Below are positions 39,691 to 53,510 of a stretch of 64,000 bases of DNA, in pieces. The notes under the pieces were generated by a model that saw nothing but the letters and a program-made list of their open reading frames with translations, was not told the origin of the DNA and did no database searches. Within the stretch, counting starts at the first letter, position 1, and each line of letters begins with the position of its first letter. A program made the position numbers and the translations under genes. Source of the stretch: Anoplopoma fimbria (lineage: Eukaryota; Chordata; Actinopteri; Perciformes; Anoplopomatidae). The stretch spans positions 23,704,218 through 23,768,217 of the forward strand of contig NC_072456.1 of assembly GCF_027596085.1 (NCBI RefSeq). The letters run 5' to 3'.

Positions 39691-41749
39691 CAGGTGCCGC
39701 TTGGTTCTGAATCATTAGAATGGTAGTAATAATCAACGATAATGCTGCTTCAATCGGCTGATTACATTCTAAATATGTGAGTTTTTCCTATCAGTTGTTG
39801 ATGTCGTCTTCTTAAATGCTAAGAAGCTACTATTTCTCATTCTCATTTTTCACACTGGCAAAGAAAACCCTGTGCAGTATTAACAACACAAGCCAGAGCT
39901 GCAGTATTACCCTCAGTGGTGTGATTGACCGCAAGGATGGTCATAAGAAGTTTGGCCTTTTGGCTGCTGAACCCTTCCTCTCTAAGTCGACTCGATGAGC
40001 CGGTCCTCAGCTGTCAGTTACACTGTGTGCATCACTGCCTTTTCTCATTGCAGCAGATACATGTCCGCCTGTGCTGTGACTCAAATTGAAGAGACGTTTG
40101 TGAAGCTGAGATTTAATACCGAAACCACATGCAGAGATGCTCACATGTCAGATTTATCTTTGCCAGTACAAGTGTGACAGATTAATGCATGGGGAGGAGT
40201 TTGTCGAGCACATGTTGTGAAATGTTACAAACTTTAAATTAAGCATTTAAAAAATAAACTCAACTATTGCCTCTGTTCTTTACATCAGCATATCTGACTT
40301 TTGCTTTTGATGTAACCAGACTGACCTTTGGTGTTTATTTTAGGGTATGTTAACAAAAGGTCGTTATTTCCATCAGAATACAACTATAGATGTTGGTTCT
40401 TTCTGGGGTAGACTTCATTTTTTATTTCTTAAGGTAAATCAATCATTGTCACCTGTAGGTTTTAACATTGAGCAGTAGCATTGCACTGGACTTTGAAGGT
40501 ATTACGTACTAAGTATGTATTAGTGGGTTAACATTTATTCTTACATATTAATGTATTTATTGCTTAACTGGTTGAGCATCATGATTGGAAGCAACACAGT
40601 GACGTTGTTTTTAGCTACTTACTAATGTCATAATTCATGGTCCCCAGAGAATGGATTTTAATGACTTTGGTGATCCTATGGCGTTACCAACAGGTCAAAG
40701 TTTTCACGTATCCGATGAACTATCTCAACATCTACATTCATCTTCTGATGGATTGGCACTTACATGTTGTAGAGACATTCATGTTCCCCAGAGGATGAAT
40801 CCTACAGACAGGGCCCCCAACAGGTTGGCTTTTGTGGCTTTCAGTGAAATATCTCATTATTTTAACTAGTTTGTTTAAGAAAATAAGCCTTTAAACCCTA
40901 ACAAAGAACTATAAATTATCCAATTACTGTTACTCTGCTAAGCTAGGCTAGATACCTTTTGGCAGAACTAGATTTTTTCTACATCATATATAGAGTTAGT
41001 TTGGCTAATGCCTGTTTTACAGTATGATATCCTGTATCATGTGCATATATTGTCTCAAATGACACACACACACCTACTCATACTATTTGAACTCCATAAA
41101 AAGTCAACTGTAAGGTGGTGTTTTATTATTTTATGTCACTAAGATATTGAATGGATAAAAGTAAGCATTTTTGTATAAATATGAAGCCACGTCGGAAAGC
41201 TCATTTTCCAAAATTGTAGCATTTTCAAAATAGCTTTTCACATCACCCTTATTCACCTGTTGAGTTGCTGTGGACAGCAGCAGTGAAAGTAGGTTCATGC
41301 TGATAATCTCCCACCGTCACCTATTTTCTCTCATGAAAACACTCTGAATCTACCTTCGCTGACAAGCTTTTATCTACTCTTGCTTGATTTGACGACAAAA
41401 TGGAGTGCGTGGTCAAGTTGTGAGCATGTGGAGAACCAATCATTTCAGCAACAGCAAACCGATCATTTGACCATGCTTAAACTACACTCAGCCAGCAATG
41501 AAAAGCAACAATGTTAGTCACTTTGGGTATTTTCTATGTTTTTGGAAGCAGATATATCTTTACTCACAGTGTTGTGGTATCTACTTTAAAAAAGGTACAG
41601 TTACACCACACGTAGCAATCAATACCACAAACTACAACTGCTAATACTACTTAGGTTATGGTTAGGCATTGATCAGATAACTTGTTGGGGTTTGATTGAT
41701 GTGAATGTAGCATTTGGGCACAGATTCACTACTTGTAGCGTCACTACCA

Positions 41750-41840
41750 TAGACTGAATATAAGACCTGGACGTGGTCACCTTGACGTCACCCATTGGTT
41801 TGTGGACTGATGTTTTGAAGCCCCAAGCAGGGACATGTAT
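41750..41840. repeat. probable dispersed fish repeat end
   Basis: CATAGACTGAATATAAGACC, GTCACCTTGACGTCACCC and CCATTGGTTTGTGGACTG are phrases I remember from a common percomorph repeat. It may be the partner of 15655-16065. Confidence 0.45.
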
Positions 41841-42199
41841 TAGCAGCTAATGCTAGCTAGCTAGCTTGGTTAGCAATGTGCATCCATTATTTACGTTAAC
41901 TGTGATATTAATTAGGATGCTAATTTTTCGCTGACGAAAAACAGGTTTCTTTGTAATGTACTTATCGGAAAAATGAACAGACGACTTAGAGTGTCTTTTA
42001 GTCAAACGTTAACGCTAAATTCTGCTTAAGTAAGTTTAAACTTGAATAAACTTGTGAGTACCATAATACTATATCCCTCATTTGGCATTTCTGCTGTAGT
42101 TTGATGATTGAAGTGTGAAACATTATTGACTTGTTGAGTCAAATAAAGTTGAACTGTCAAACAAGAGGTCTATGTGAATATGACTGATGCTATCCACCC

Positions 42200-42229
42200 T
42201 GGATGGATGGATGGATGGATGGATGGATG
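42200..42229 (+). repeat. (TGGA)n tetranucleotide repeat
   Basis: TGGA in about seven to eight copies. Confidence 0.95.
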
Positions 42230-43573
42230 AATAAATAGATGAAGACTCAAACTGCGCCTTTCTTTCAACTATTTTCTCCATTTCCTCCACACACTCACTG
42301 ACCATATCCATTTTATTTTATCAGTCATTTCCCAGCACTTGCAGTTTTTACCATCTCCATCAGTTCCATCATTAACCTTTAAGTGATGTATGTTTTCACA
42401 TCACGTACAATGCTGTTTTTTTTCCTCTCCCTGCTGTTGATTTAAGAAATGAGTCGCTAATGGTTTTTCTCATTCTGCGAATCACTTTTATGTATTTCCA
42501 AAGGCAGTCTCTCCATCATCTCCCCTGCCACGTGTATCAACAGCAGCCTCTGTGCAGCAGTGGGAGTCTATCACCCCCGTTTCACAGGAAATTGAATACA
42601 CACTCACGTTACTCTATATCTCACCAGTGTGAAATGAGTCAGGGTCGGACAAACATCCAGATATGCGTTCACACATGCTTGCGCACGCACGCTGTTGCAT
42701 AAACACACTCAAACACATACAATTGACAGTATCCCAGTCGTTCAGGGGAACTGCACTCCATGTTCTGCACAGCGTCTCTGGGCTCATACATCATTAAGTG
42801 AGTCTGGGTGTTATTATGGGGAAGATACAGTGTATTAGATGGCCTGACAGATTGTGTCAGGGGCTGCAATACTATCAGGATTGGATAATAAAAAGACACT
42901 TAATCGAGCCAGTTCCCTACAGTCCTTCTTTGCACACAGAATAAAAAAATCCCAACGCCTGCTCTGCGGTCTAAACGTCCTTGTCAAGCTCTCCTCCTCC
43001 CTCCGTCCCATCCTTAAAATATAAGAGCAATAATTACGACTTAATCTCCTCAATCTCCGCCATTCACCCGCCAAAATATTTCCCATGAAGAGGCCTGGAG
43101 TTATAGCCCAGCAACATAAAATGTGTTTATTGCCTCCTCTGCAACGCCATAATGTGCCATAAAAATAGGTGCCCCGCGCCAGTATGCATGACATGACTGG
43201 GCGATGATCAGCTAATTTATGAGGACCTTGGCCCATCAGTAGGACCCGGGATGAGAGGCAAGAGGGGGGGGTGGTCGACTCAGCACATTGTCCTTCGCCT
43301 GGTGTGCATCAGTCATGATAAACAGGGGCACGACACACACAACAACAGCCAATCCATCACCTGGTAGAAAGTCACAGAGACGGGGGACGAGTCTACGTAC
43401 TGTCTGCCCACTCTGCAGAGAGAGACGACGGGCTCAGGATAATGAGAGGGGCATAACGCTGGCTCACTGCCTGTCATAGCTTGTCAACATTCGAGTCACT
43501 TTCGTAATGCTCTTTTCTCTGTAGAAAATAAATTATGATTTTTTTTTTTCCCCACTCTTGTCTGTCTTTGCAG

Positions 43574-43690
43574 TGGAGAATAACCCATGCCAGACCAACC
43601 CCTGTCTCCACGGAGGGAGCTGCCTGCAGGAAGGTGACGGCTATAGCTGCTACTGTCCTCAGGGCTTCTCCGGAGAGAGCTGCGAGATCG
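43574..43690 (+). CDS. ncan: neurocan exon: EGF-like module 1
   Basis: A 39-codon, phase 1-1 exon with acceptor TTTGCAG and consensus donor GTGAGT. The peptide VENNPCQTNPCLHGGSC continues to CYCPQGFSGESCEI and has the six EGF cysteines in the order C-x4-C-x5-C-x8-C-x1-C-x8-C. No Asp/Asn hydroxylation or calcium-binding signature is evident, as expected for the first EGF of neurocan. It opens the C-terminal G3 domain. The following EGF-2, C-type lectin and CCP exons are not found in the remaining 20.3 kb. Confidence 0.94.
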
Positions 43691-43917
43691 GTGAGTCACT
43701 GTTGGGTCAGGGCCAAGGGCATCAGGTGGTAACGACGGGGCCCCACTGCACGTTATTATATGCTTTTTATGTTTGAAAGGCATGACTGCCAGCTCAGTTT
43801 GTCAGTCTTGACAGATTTTGCGCCTAAACTATCCACCTTATAACGTATTGTCTCATCACATGATCAAATAGAGAGTCTACAATGGACATCAACAAGAATA
43901 TTAGATTTTTTGGGGGG

Positions 43918-44010
43918 GATTTTAGATTCAACTTTATTGTCATTGCACAGAGTACAAGTACTAGTACAACGAAATGCAGTTTCAGCATCTAACCAGAAGT
44001 GCAAAAGAAG
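43918..44010. repeat. LINE-tail-like dispersed repeat
   Basis: ATTCAACTTTATTGTCATTG, then CACAGAGTACAAGTACTAG and ACAACGAAATGCAGTTT, phrases I recall as a very common fish repeat. There is no coding part here. Assignment to a LINE 3' tail is inference from memory. Confidence 0.5.
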
Positions 44011-44741
44011 CAGTATTACCCAGCAATCATGGCTGCATATCTGTATAAGACAAAAAAAAACAAGAAAATAAGAAGTGTTAGTCATTTCATTGAATAGTTT
44101 TTATGTTAAGTTATGGTTTTAATAGTTAGTTTAATAAATTGCTACTGACTATTTTACCCAAAAAATGAAAACCATGATGCAGATTGGTTTACGTTTTTTG
44201 AAGGTAAATATTGAAACGCTTTTCTTACAATTGTTACACCTTTTTGAACACAGGTGTTAGCAAGGGGAGGTTTTGTAAGCATTTTGCAAGGACCCCTATT
44301 CCACCAAACACATTGTAGGTGGATCGCTCTCTCTATGGGCCCCCAGGGGTCCCAGTGCCACCACACTGCCTACGCTGTCTATATTTACGCCCCTGGTCAA
44401 GAGACCTCAGAGGCAGATGCAGAAAAATGCTATGTTATTGTGGCATAATGGAAAGAGAGACGGGCATATGTTGGCATGACATTTTCTGTCATTGATGTAG
44501 CGACTGAAGCAGTGAATTCTGGAGGAAAGCACCAACCAGTTTTCCCGATGCTTTGCCTTTTGGGTTTTTTGGCTTTGTTGCCTCGTTTGTTAGCAGAACT
44601 CTGTATTCAAGAGGAGCTCTCCTGTCAGGTCCAGTAGTTTTGGATCAAGCTCCTTGAATGAATGTGAATTGGGAATATCCGTATGCTGCGAGTCAGCCAG
44701 TTGTGACAGAGGTTGCTGAATGTGAGCTATATGCACTCAGC

Positions 44742-44759
44742 TGTGTGTGTGTGTGCGTG

Positions 44760-44831
<72 letters not shown>

Positions 44832-44852
44832 TGTGCGTGCGTGTGCGTGTGT
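44742..44852 (+). repeat. compound (TG)n(TGCG)n microsatellite
   Basis: A TG run gives way to about 17 TGCG units and then mixed TG/CG steps, 111 bp in all. Alternating purine-pyrimidine with CG steps is the classic Z-DNA-prone composition. A second, interrupted TG run follows at 44945-44993. Confidence 0.97.
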
Positions 44853-46312
44853 TTTCACTTTTATGCCCCAGAAATAGTTGGCAGCTCATCTTTCCTCTCA
44901 GCTGTGTGATGGGAGAATGTGGCTGTCAGAAAATGGCTGTGTGCACTGTGTGTGTCTGTGTGTGTGGTGTATGTGTGTGGTGTGTGTGTGTGTGACTGAA
45001 ACATGCAAGGACACATGGGCCACAGAGGAGCCATGATCTGGATCAGTGAGGGACGGAGCAGCTGGTTGAAGGGCTGAGGGAAACAGGAAAATAAAGAGAG
45101 GGAGAATGTGATGTGGCGTTCCAAACAGTTCCTTTGAGCTTTAACACATCCCAGTTGGTACAATGATTCAGGGTCCCAACCATGGTTGAACCCTTGTAGA
45201 TTACCCAATAAACTGTTTAAAGTAAAATATATATATAGTATATTGAGGAGGCTAAACTCCAAACTGAGGGCTGAACAGTGCAAACAACAGCAACACGGTT
45301 GTAGGGCTGTAAAACTGGCCAAATATAGACATTTGAATATTTCCGTTCATAAAAAACGCTGAGGCTCGAACTATACGAATATCTATTAAATAACATTATG
45401 TCCATGACACTGTGTCGTAACGATAACCTGGTTCTATTTCTTCATGAAGCTCGCTTTGGAAGTGGGAATGGAGTTGAATTTAGGGGGGTTATCTTTTCGA
45501 TACCTTCTCATTTCAGTACAACAAACAAAAATAACGTGGCAGCTGGCTGGAGGGAGATGAGTTTCCCACTTCCTATTGGCTTTATCGTTTTTTCATTCCC
45601 AGTAAATATCGCAAACTAAAACACGTCTTTTGTTGTTTAAAAGGTGCAAACGACAGAGTACAACTCACCCATCTTTTAATTGATTGCATGGCTCAGTTCT
45701 CTGACATCAATACGGTTGCTTTTAATCATTCATTGTTAATTTGGACGCGTTACATTTCATTTTCAGCCAGTGAAAGTGACTCTTTGTGAATCCCGTAATG
45801 TGGTGCATTCATTGCGTGCGAGGCAGACAGCTATATTATTGATGAATTTCAGACTTGGAACATTTAAGGATCAAGTGTAAACCGTTATTAGATATATGCA
45901 CCATCACAGATGCTTTTCCTGAAATTCCTGAATAAGAAAAGACCAACAAGCATGTCGAACAACAGGCCAAGCTGAGGTTTTTAAAGGTCATTACCTACTG
46001 AAATAGGTCATAGATCAGGGGTCAGGGGTCACGTGAAGCTTATTGTCCTGGGTCTGATTATCAATAACCTTTAATTCTCATACCCAAAAGTACACATTAT
46101 ACAACATTTAGGTGTGCCTGTGCATTAACACCATTGGAGATCAATCAACAATCTGGCTTTGGATCAATAACTTGTGACAAATGCATGTTAACTGAATGAA
46201 TTACACACACATGTAGGTTTGTAATGATTCGCTGCAGTCGATGCGGTTTGGGTTTGTTATTGAATGAGCAAAACTTAACGTTTTGTTTTTAATAATAATA
46301 ATTAATTAATTA

Positions 46313-46465
46313 AGCCTTTATTAGTCCCACAATGGGGAAATTATAAATTATCCCGGAGGGCATTTTAGCCCGGGGAGCCTTGGGGTTAGGTGTCTTGCTC
46401 AAGGACACCTCGGCATGTTGCCGGTAGAGGGGTTTGAACCAACAACCTTGTGGTTACGGGACAAA
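46313..46465 (-). repeat. tRNA-like SINE fragment
   Basis: On the minus strand it reads GGTTCAAACCCCTCTACC (B-box-like) then GGTGTCCTTGAGCAAGACAC, a phrase widespread in fish SINEs. On the plus strand it begins TTATTAGTCCCACAATGGGG. Confidence 0.6.
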
Positions 46466-47166
46466 CCTCATGCACAAAGAACAATTGGAATAAAATGGCA
46501 TTTGAAAGCACACTCATAAAATATTTGGTATTTACTGATTACGTCTGCACTTGTCCTTTAGCTCCCTTTTTCTCAGGAGTGTTTAATTACCTTCGCCCAG
46601 TGTTACTAAAGTGTTGCGATGTTGATTATGTTGCTAAACAGCTGCATATGTGATGTTTTTAATATTAATTACGGCCAGAGGCAACAAGGTTAATTGCTTA
46701 TTACAGCAAAAGCTTGACCACAATTTTAACCAACTTAACGCAGTGCTGTTTTGGAGGAATTACGCCGGAGGGAAAGTGTTGCTTAATTTCTCTGTTGCGT
46801 TTCACATCCAAAGCTTCTTTTTTTTTTTTTACTTCCCCTCATCATTCATGGTTGACCATCTTATTAAATCGTTATCTTTCTCCCTCGGATCCAAACAATT
46901 TTAGAAAGCATCCACCACAGCCCCATCAGAGCCGATAGAGAAGCACACAAACCAATATTCTCATGCCCCGCTTTTGCTCTCCACGTGAAATGATTATTTA
47001 GGCAAAATGAGGCGGTGGTAACGCAGCTGCAACACACCTTAGAGGCTGTCTCCAGGACTTGGCTTGTAGCTGCAATTATTTGAGAAGCGTTTTGGGGAAC
47101 TGCATTATTGATGGCCTATGTTTCTACTGTGGGTCTGTAGTTAATATTTATGAGGGAAGGGGGAGA

Positions 47167-47169
<3 letters not shown>

Positions 47170-47204
<35 letters not shown>
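47170..47204 (+). repeat. (GA)n microsatellite
   Basis: A GA run of about 35 bp. Confidence 0.96.
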
Positions 47205-47206
<2 letters not shown>

Positions 47207-48094
47207 CTGTGTACGTCTCAATGTTAGCACTCCAGCTAAATCCTCATCTTTAGAAAGTCATTCGCTTCATCTGCATTCCTAACTTGATTTAAATTGATTC
47301 CGGGCTGTCGGGTGAAAACACGTGGATCATAGTGTGTAGCACCCCTTATTAAAAATCCAAGCTTTAGGTTGTTGTGTACCATTGATCAGCAGGATTTAAG
47401 GTATAATCTGGACCCTGCAGCAGATTTAGTGATTAATGAGGCACTATAAAGCCTGTCTGTTTGATGGCCATGTGTTGGGATACAAGAATGAATTTTATTT
47501 GCCTTCATCACAGCTGGAATGAACATTTGTTCACAGATATAAATGATAAAAATAGAACAGGGATGGAAAAACAAAAAGCACCTCAGGTGGGAATCTACCC
47601 ATTCACTGATAATGTTTAGATGAAATAGACATATTCTAATAAATCTTACCAAGCTAATTTCACTTGTTACATTGGCAGATTTTCGTTTACTTATTACAAA
47701 GAAAAACACCTTTTATTCAATGTTTTTTGGGGGATTTTCAAGTCAAGGTGCTCAGATTCAAAGAAAGTTTGAACAATCACAGTTCAATGGCATCCGAGTG
47801 AACCCATTCTGCTGATTAGGGACATCATTTGTTTCACAAGAAATGCAGCTGATTTTTCTCTCAACACCACCACTCCTCACACACACGGAAAACCAAGGTC
47901 AACTCAACAAATTGCTGCCTGACATTGACATCTGATTCATGCTAATAAAGAGACCTGATATCATTGTTCTTGAATTAGACATTCTTTATACCTCAAAATT
48001 TCCATTTTGACCTTATTCAAAAATTGGAAATTAGTTTTTAAAGGTGTTAAATTAAAATCAGAACAGGAATATAGCAGGATCACAGTTATCTCAG

Positions 48095-48190
48095 TCAGCA
48101 CTGTTGACGTGGTTTGCACTGTTTGCGCTGTTAGCACTGCTAGCTTCTAGCCTCCAGCCCAGTCGTCACCATGTTGAGAGCCGTTTAAGC
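48095..48190. repeat. dispersed repeat family R3, copy 2
   Basis: Partner of 36655-36765, with the shared GTGGTTTGCACTGT and CATGTTGAGAGC landmarks in the same order and orientation. Confidence 0.55.
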
Positions 48191-49202
48191 AAAATATCTT
48201 CAGTTCATTTCGATTTAAAGACCCACAAATAGAGTGATGAGGGCCGCCAGTATTGACTGAGTTGTTTAAAAGGTTGAGTAACATCCTTGTTTTACATTTA
48301 TATTGAGTCCGTCTTGTTTTTTCGTTCCTGGAGCTTCAAAATAAAATCTCTTTCTTGTTGACGGCAGCAGCTATTTCTGTTTAGTTCAAATGCGGTTTCT
48401 TGTGGAGGAAACATATTAACCTGTCTCGGCCTATTGCTGAAGACGGGTCAACGAGTCACTGATTCTAACTGGAGCAGGAGAGTTTGGTAAATCATTTATG
48501 GTCGCTTGTTGTTTGTTCTTCAGAAAGACCTCAATCAGCCCATCAGTCCGCAGAAAGGCAGAGCGCAGGCAGGTAAATCATTTTGAGCGTCCGGAGACAT
48601 TTTCATATGCATCTGGATTAACAAACAAATAAGAGACAGAAACATAAATGCAGTGTTATCTTCACCGCAGCAGAATCAAAGCTGGTAGACGTGTGCTTTT
48701 CTTTGGATTTCAAATGTAGAATGTGAAGTGAGGTCAAGACGGTAAACGATCCTCTTAACAGGAGGAAATTACTCTGATCGCACTATTATCTCATCCTGCC
48801 TTTGGATCCCTGTCCCTCGTCCTCTCCATCCATCTTTCTCATTGGCCCCGTGTGGCTTCACCTCCTCCATTTTCTCCATCGTTCGCATGTTTAATAAGAG
48901 GAGATAACGCTGCTGTCTCACTCTTTCCTCTTTCTTTATCAGCCTTTCTGTTTTATTTCTCCTTCGAAGCAAATCAGTCAGAAAACATCAACCAAAGTGC
49001 TGATGGAAAAAGACAAAACACACGTCCCATCGCTACCTAACAAACTACAGTAGCATTCAGTCGGATGCACAGGTGGGTTTTGAAGAACTCCCAGGTCAAT
49101 TTCAGGAAAATAAATTGAATCGCAGCATCCTCTGTCTGTGCACACAGCAACGTCCTCCAGTTGAATTTCTGCTCGACAGGAAGCCCACCTGATGCTTTTT
49201 TT

Positions 49203-49204
<2 letters not shown>

Positions 49205-49234
<30 letters not shown>

Positions 49235-49242
49235 GTTATTAT
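49205..49242 (+). repeat. (ATT)n trinucleotide repeat
   Basis: ATT repeated about 12 times with one G substitution near the end. Confidence 0.95.
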
Positions 49243-51119
49243 TTTGCACCTCCCCACAGTCTCCGGCCTCATTTCCAATCATGGTGATTAGATCTGAGTT
49301 TTCTCTCTCCCACTTCCTTCCTCTCTCCCTCCCAGCTCTGTACATAAATATCAAATGTGCTGTTTTCTTTCGTTTCCTTACATTTATTTTTATGACCACA
49401 TTTCCCTTTTCTCGTATAATTTTTCTCATCTTCTTTCACTCATTTCTCTTTCCGGTTCAGTCCATCTCCCTGACCCTCCTCTCTCCCCCCTTTCACCCTC
49501 CTCTTCTAACACATTGCTCCTTGGCGAGAACCTAAAGTACAGTTGAAATTGCTCCGCAGTGCAGAGATTGGGGTGAAAACAAGCCAGTAGCCCCCCAGCA
49601 TTTCTCCCAAATAACACACTTCATTTTTCTGCCAGACTTCCTGACTCACCCCCCCAACCCCGCAAACCCTAACCTCTCCCACCTTTTCTCTCTCTGTCTC
49701 CGTCTTTTTCTCTCCCTTGCTCTGTATTTCCTTGTCAAAGGCCAATACAATTATTCATACAGAAATGCCTCTGTACTCATGCATAAAATGAAACTTATTC
49801 AAGCTCACACGCTCACTCACCTGAATACTCAAATTGTCAAATATGCTCACAAGGGTGTGCACAAAATATATTCTCCTTTTCACCTTCTTTTTTCTTTTTT
49901 AAATGTATAAATCTCTTCCTCTCACACAGATCTTGCCTTCCACACACACACACACACACTGTTTGGGTCCATTTATATAAAACCAATATGTACCTAAGAC
50001 TATATTAAGGGCTCATGCATTACTCATGTTTAAAAAGAAACGGCCACGCTGGACTTCTAGATTAACTAATTCATCCTCTGAGACCCGCTCTTCGCACATC
50101 GGCTCATATGATTGAGCTTGAAAGATTCATGAGGGTTGCGTCTATTAATATCATCGGCCCCTAACCCACCTTACCGGTGTGTCCACAGATCTGAGCGATG
50201 AGGTCAAAGAGGATGGAATGGGAAGGACGGGCTGTTGCTGAGGGTAACGGTGGTTTTATTGTAGATGCACACAGGCGGTTGAGATATTTGTCACCAGATC
50301 CGGTGGTTTGAGGTGAATCGAGGCAGAGGGTGAAGCCGGCATGCTCAGAGCTGGAGGTATGGTGTGCGATAAAGCTGACTTATAGCCAAAAATGTAACAA
50401 AGGCGAAGAAAGAAGGGAAAGCTGCAGATAGATGGATTCTCTGTGAGTTGCGAGGGTATGTAGAGGAAGACAGATGGAAAGGGCCGGTGCTGCCATGCTG
50501 CTCCCCACAGGACATCACATTCAGCCCTTCATTAATGATGGAATGGATTTATGTGTTTGGATCCAAATGCTCCAAGTTCTAGTGCTCACGTCACTATGTT
50601 GTGGAGTTTTATTGCTGTTTCTCGGCTGCTACTTTTTTTGCTGCAAAAGTTAGGGGTGAAAGAATGCACCTTTAGAAAACGATGATTCACGTAATGATTG
50701 AACACTTTGATTGCTTACATAAGGTACAACAATACAGACTGGGATAAGAGGGTTGAATAATAGAAATGGAAATTCTGGTATTTACTTGAAAGTCTTAACG
50801 AAAATCGATTCCTTTTTCTCAGTGGAAAACCTCCAGGAACCAGGAGGTTTTGTGTCTGTGTGCACCTTTGTGTTTGTGTGAAGCAGCCTCCTCTAAAGCT
50901 CATTAATGTTAGAATGCAGCCGCCTTTAAAAGTAATATAACTGGCTCTACTTTACAGCTGCAGTAGTTCGTCGATTCCACTTAAGAACTGCTTAAACAGC
51001 AGCTCAGAGTCCAGTTGTGTGGGCAGATTTTTTTTTTTAGAATATGTGCAGATGAAGCCAAGTGCAAAATCCGTAGACATTAAACTAAGCAGGCAGGTCA
51101 ACATGTGGCTTAGAGGAAT

Positions 51120-51615
51120 AGTTTCCCAGTTTGTAGATTTGTTTCTGATACCAGTATGGGAAATGCCTCTGGTATCAGCAAGTACATGAGTCTGTGCACC
51201 ATCCGATATCAGCTTTTATTATTGACCAGCTTATTTACGCTAGAGTTACTTGCTACCCGATCTGTACTGCACATATGCAACTCTCAACAGAGATGAGAGG
51301 GAAGCGAGATTGGGTGACTAATAGCAGCTCATTCCATCATCAGCTCAGGGAAAAAATGTGTCCGAAATCAACGATGGACGAAGCTTACGAGTGAGCAACC
51401 CTGATTCTTTTTCTCATCTCTGTTGAGGGTTGCACATGTGCAGTACAGCATGGGTTAGCGGAGAGTGTTGCGTTAGCCAGAGCTAGCAAAATGTCAGCTG
51501 TCTAACAATATTTTACACCGGCAAATCCTAGTTAAACGCAAAGGCGAAGCACTGGATTGGATCGGTACTCGGTATTGCAAGTTGAAGTAACGGAATCGGT
51601 ATCAGGAAAGGAAAA
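51120..51615. mobile_element. long-inverted-repeat (foldback/MITE-like) element
   Basis: The inner arms are strongly complementary: left TGTACTGCACATATGCAACT then CTCAACAGAGATGAG (about 51262-51301), right CTCATCTCTGTTGAG then GGTTGCACATGTGCAGTACA (about 51414-51448). Weaker complementarity extends outward to TTTCTGATACCAGTA on the left and CGGTATCAGGAAA on the right. The interior has no coding sequence. The exact ends and target duplication are not clear by eye. Confidence 0.7.
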
Positions 51616-52537
51616 AAATGATATACAAAAACCTTTCAAGATTTTGTGATGCATTTATTCGTCTTCTTGCTGAGAGTTAGAAAGTCAATACCATTCTCAT
51701 GTCTGCACGGTTAATACACAGCAACCATCAGAGGCAAGTTAGCCTAGCTTAGCATAAAGATTGTAAACAGGGTAAACAACTTTCCTGCCCTTTGTAGTTG
51801 ATTAAAGTACAGTTTTGGTGAGATATTCAGGTTTTCTAAACAGCTAAAGCAGCCTGAAAATGCTACAATGACTCAGTGACTCGGATGAACCGTGCGTGAG
51901 GTTGGATGTGACAGCGTGTGTGTTTTGTGTGATTGATGACCAGCAGTTTGTCACAGTTTGTCGGCAGCCCGAGCAGCTCTTAAAGGGCTATGATTGGCCG
52001 GCTCAGCCCCTATTCACACGCCTCATTAATTCATCCACGCCACCGGATTCCTCAATCAGCGTTGTGATCGGCTGTGCCCTCCCCCACCACCACCACCACA
52101 GCCACCACCACCCATATTCTGTGCTGCCAACACCACCAGCACCACCTGATTGGAGCTCCACGGCCTTTAGCTGAATCCAGTAGTGATACACAGACGTTTT
52201 CATTCACAAAAGCAGTCCTGCACACAGTAAGAGACACACACAAACACACTCAAAACGGGTCAATACGGACATTTCAGTAATGATCTGGCACAGAAATTTA
52301 GCAACCAAACACAGACACATGCTAACAAACAGATACAACCTCATGCAAATTCAACGTCAAGCACCTGCAGGTGTGTACGAGTGTGCAGTTAAACTCTGTT
52401 CCGTCTGCATAAGAAACGGGTGGACGGCATCATTTCCCAGTTTTCAATCAGCGGGGACACTCCTTCCTCTCCAAACTCCTCGGGACAATGAGAGACAAAG
52501 GACAAACTGGCTGCAGAGTTGAATGAGAATGAGCTGC

Positions 52538-52642
<105 letters not shown>

Positions 52643-53510
52643 ATGTGAGTGCTGCATGCAGTATTTCTCCGGTATAAACACACCTACAGATTAATGAGCT
52701 GCTGGCCAAGTTGTAAAGGCTCACCGCTCTCTCTTTATCTCTCTTTCTCTCTCTCTCAAACACACACACACACACACATTCTCCAATCTCTCTAACGCAC
52801 ATATATTCTCCACTTAATCATACACACACATTCACACACCTGCCACCTTGAGTTGTCTCATCTCCACTACTCGTCTTTGTAATTTAGTCGTCAGCTGAAG
52901 TCTCGGGTACAGTGAATGAATATGCATGCATGCGTGTGGCTGATATGTGCTTGGTTTAGCTCAGCGTGTATGTGTGTGTGTGTGTGGGGGGGGGGTGTGT
53001 GTGTTGTATTGGATGGAGGCGATGACTCTGTATACACTGGGTGACAGCTGTAGGAGGAAGCGAAGCATATAAAGGCTGGCCACGTAGAAAGCGGGACAAA
53101 TTGATTTCCCATGAAGGCGGGGAGCTGGGTTTTTACACAGGGGGAGCATTATCAGTGTTCCAGAAACACTCACACAACAACACACACACACAAACACCTG
53201 CACACTGGGACACACACTTATGTCATCAAGTATAAATATGGATCCCAATATGCTACATTCATATCAGAGGATGAGAGAGGTCATGCGGCAATGAATTCAC
53301 ACATATGTTCTATCTCAAAATGGTCCTGTGAAATATTAATGGAGCTTGTAGAATGTTTGGACCACTAGTAGCACTACGACTGTCTTTATGAGTGGCTCCG
53401 TGTTTTATTTGGATACAGCTTTGGAGGCGGTCTTATCCAAAGATTGATGTAAAACCATGTAGCGCAATATATGTAAGCATTGTAAATGTTAAATAGCGAG
53501 AATGTACGAG

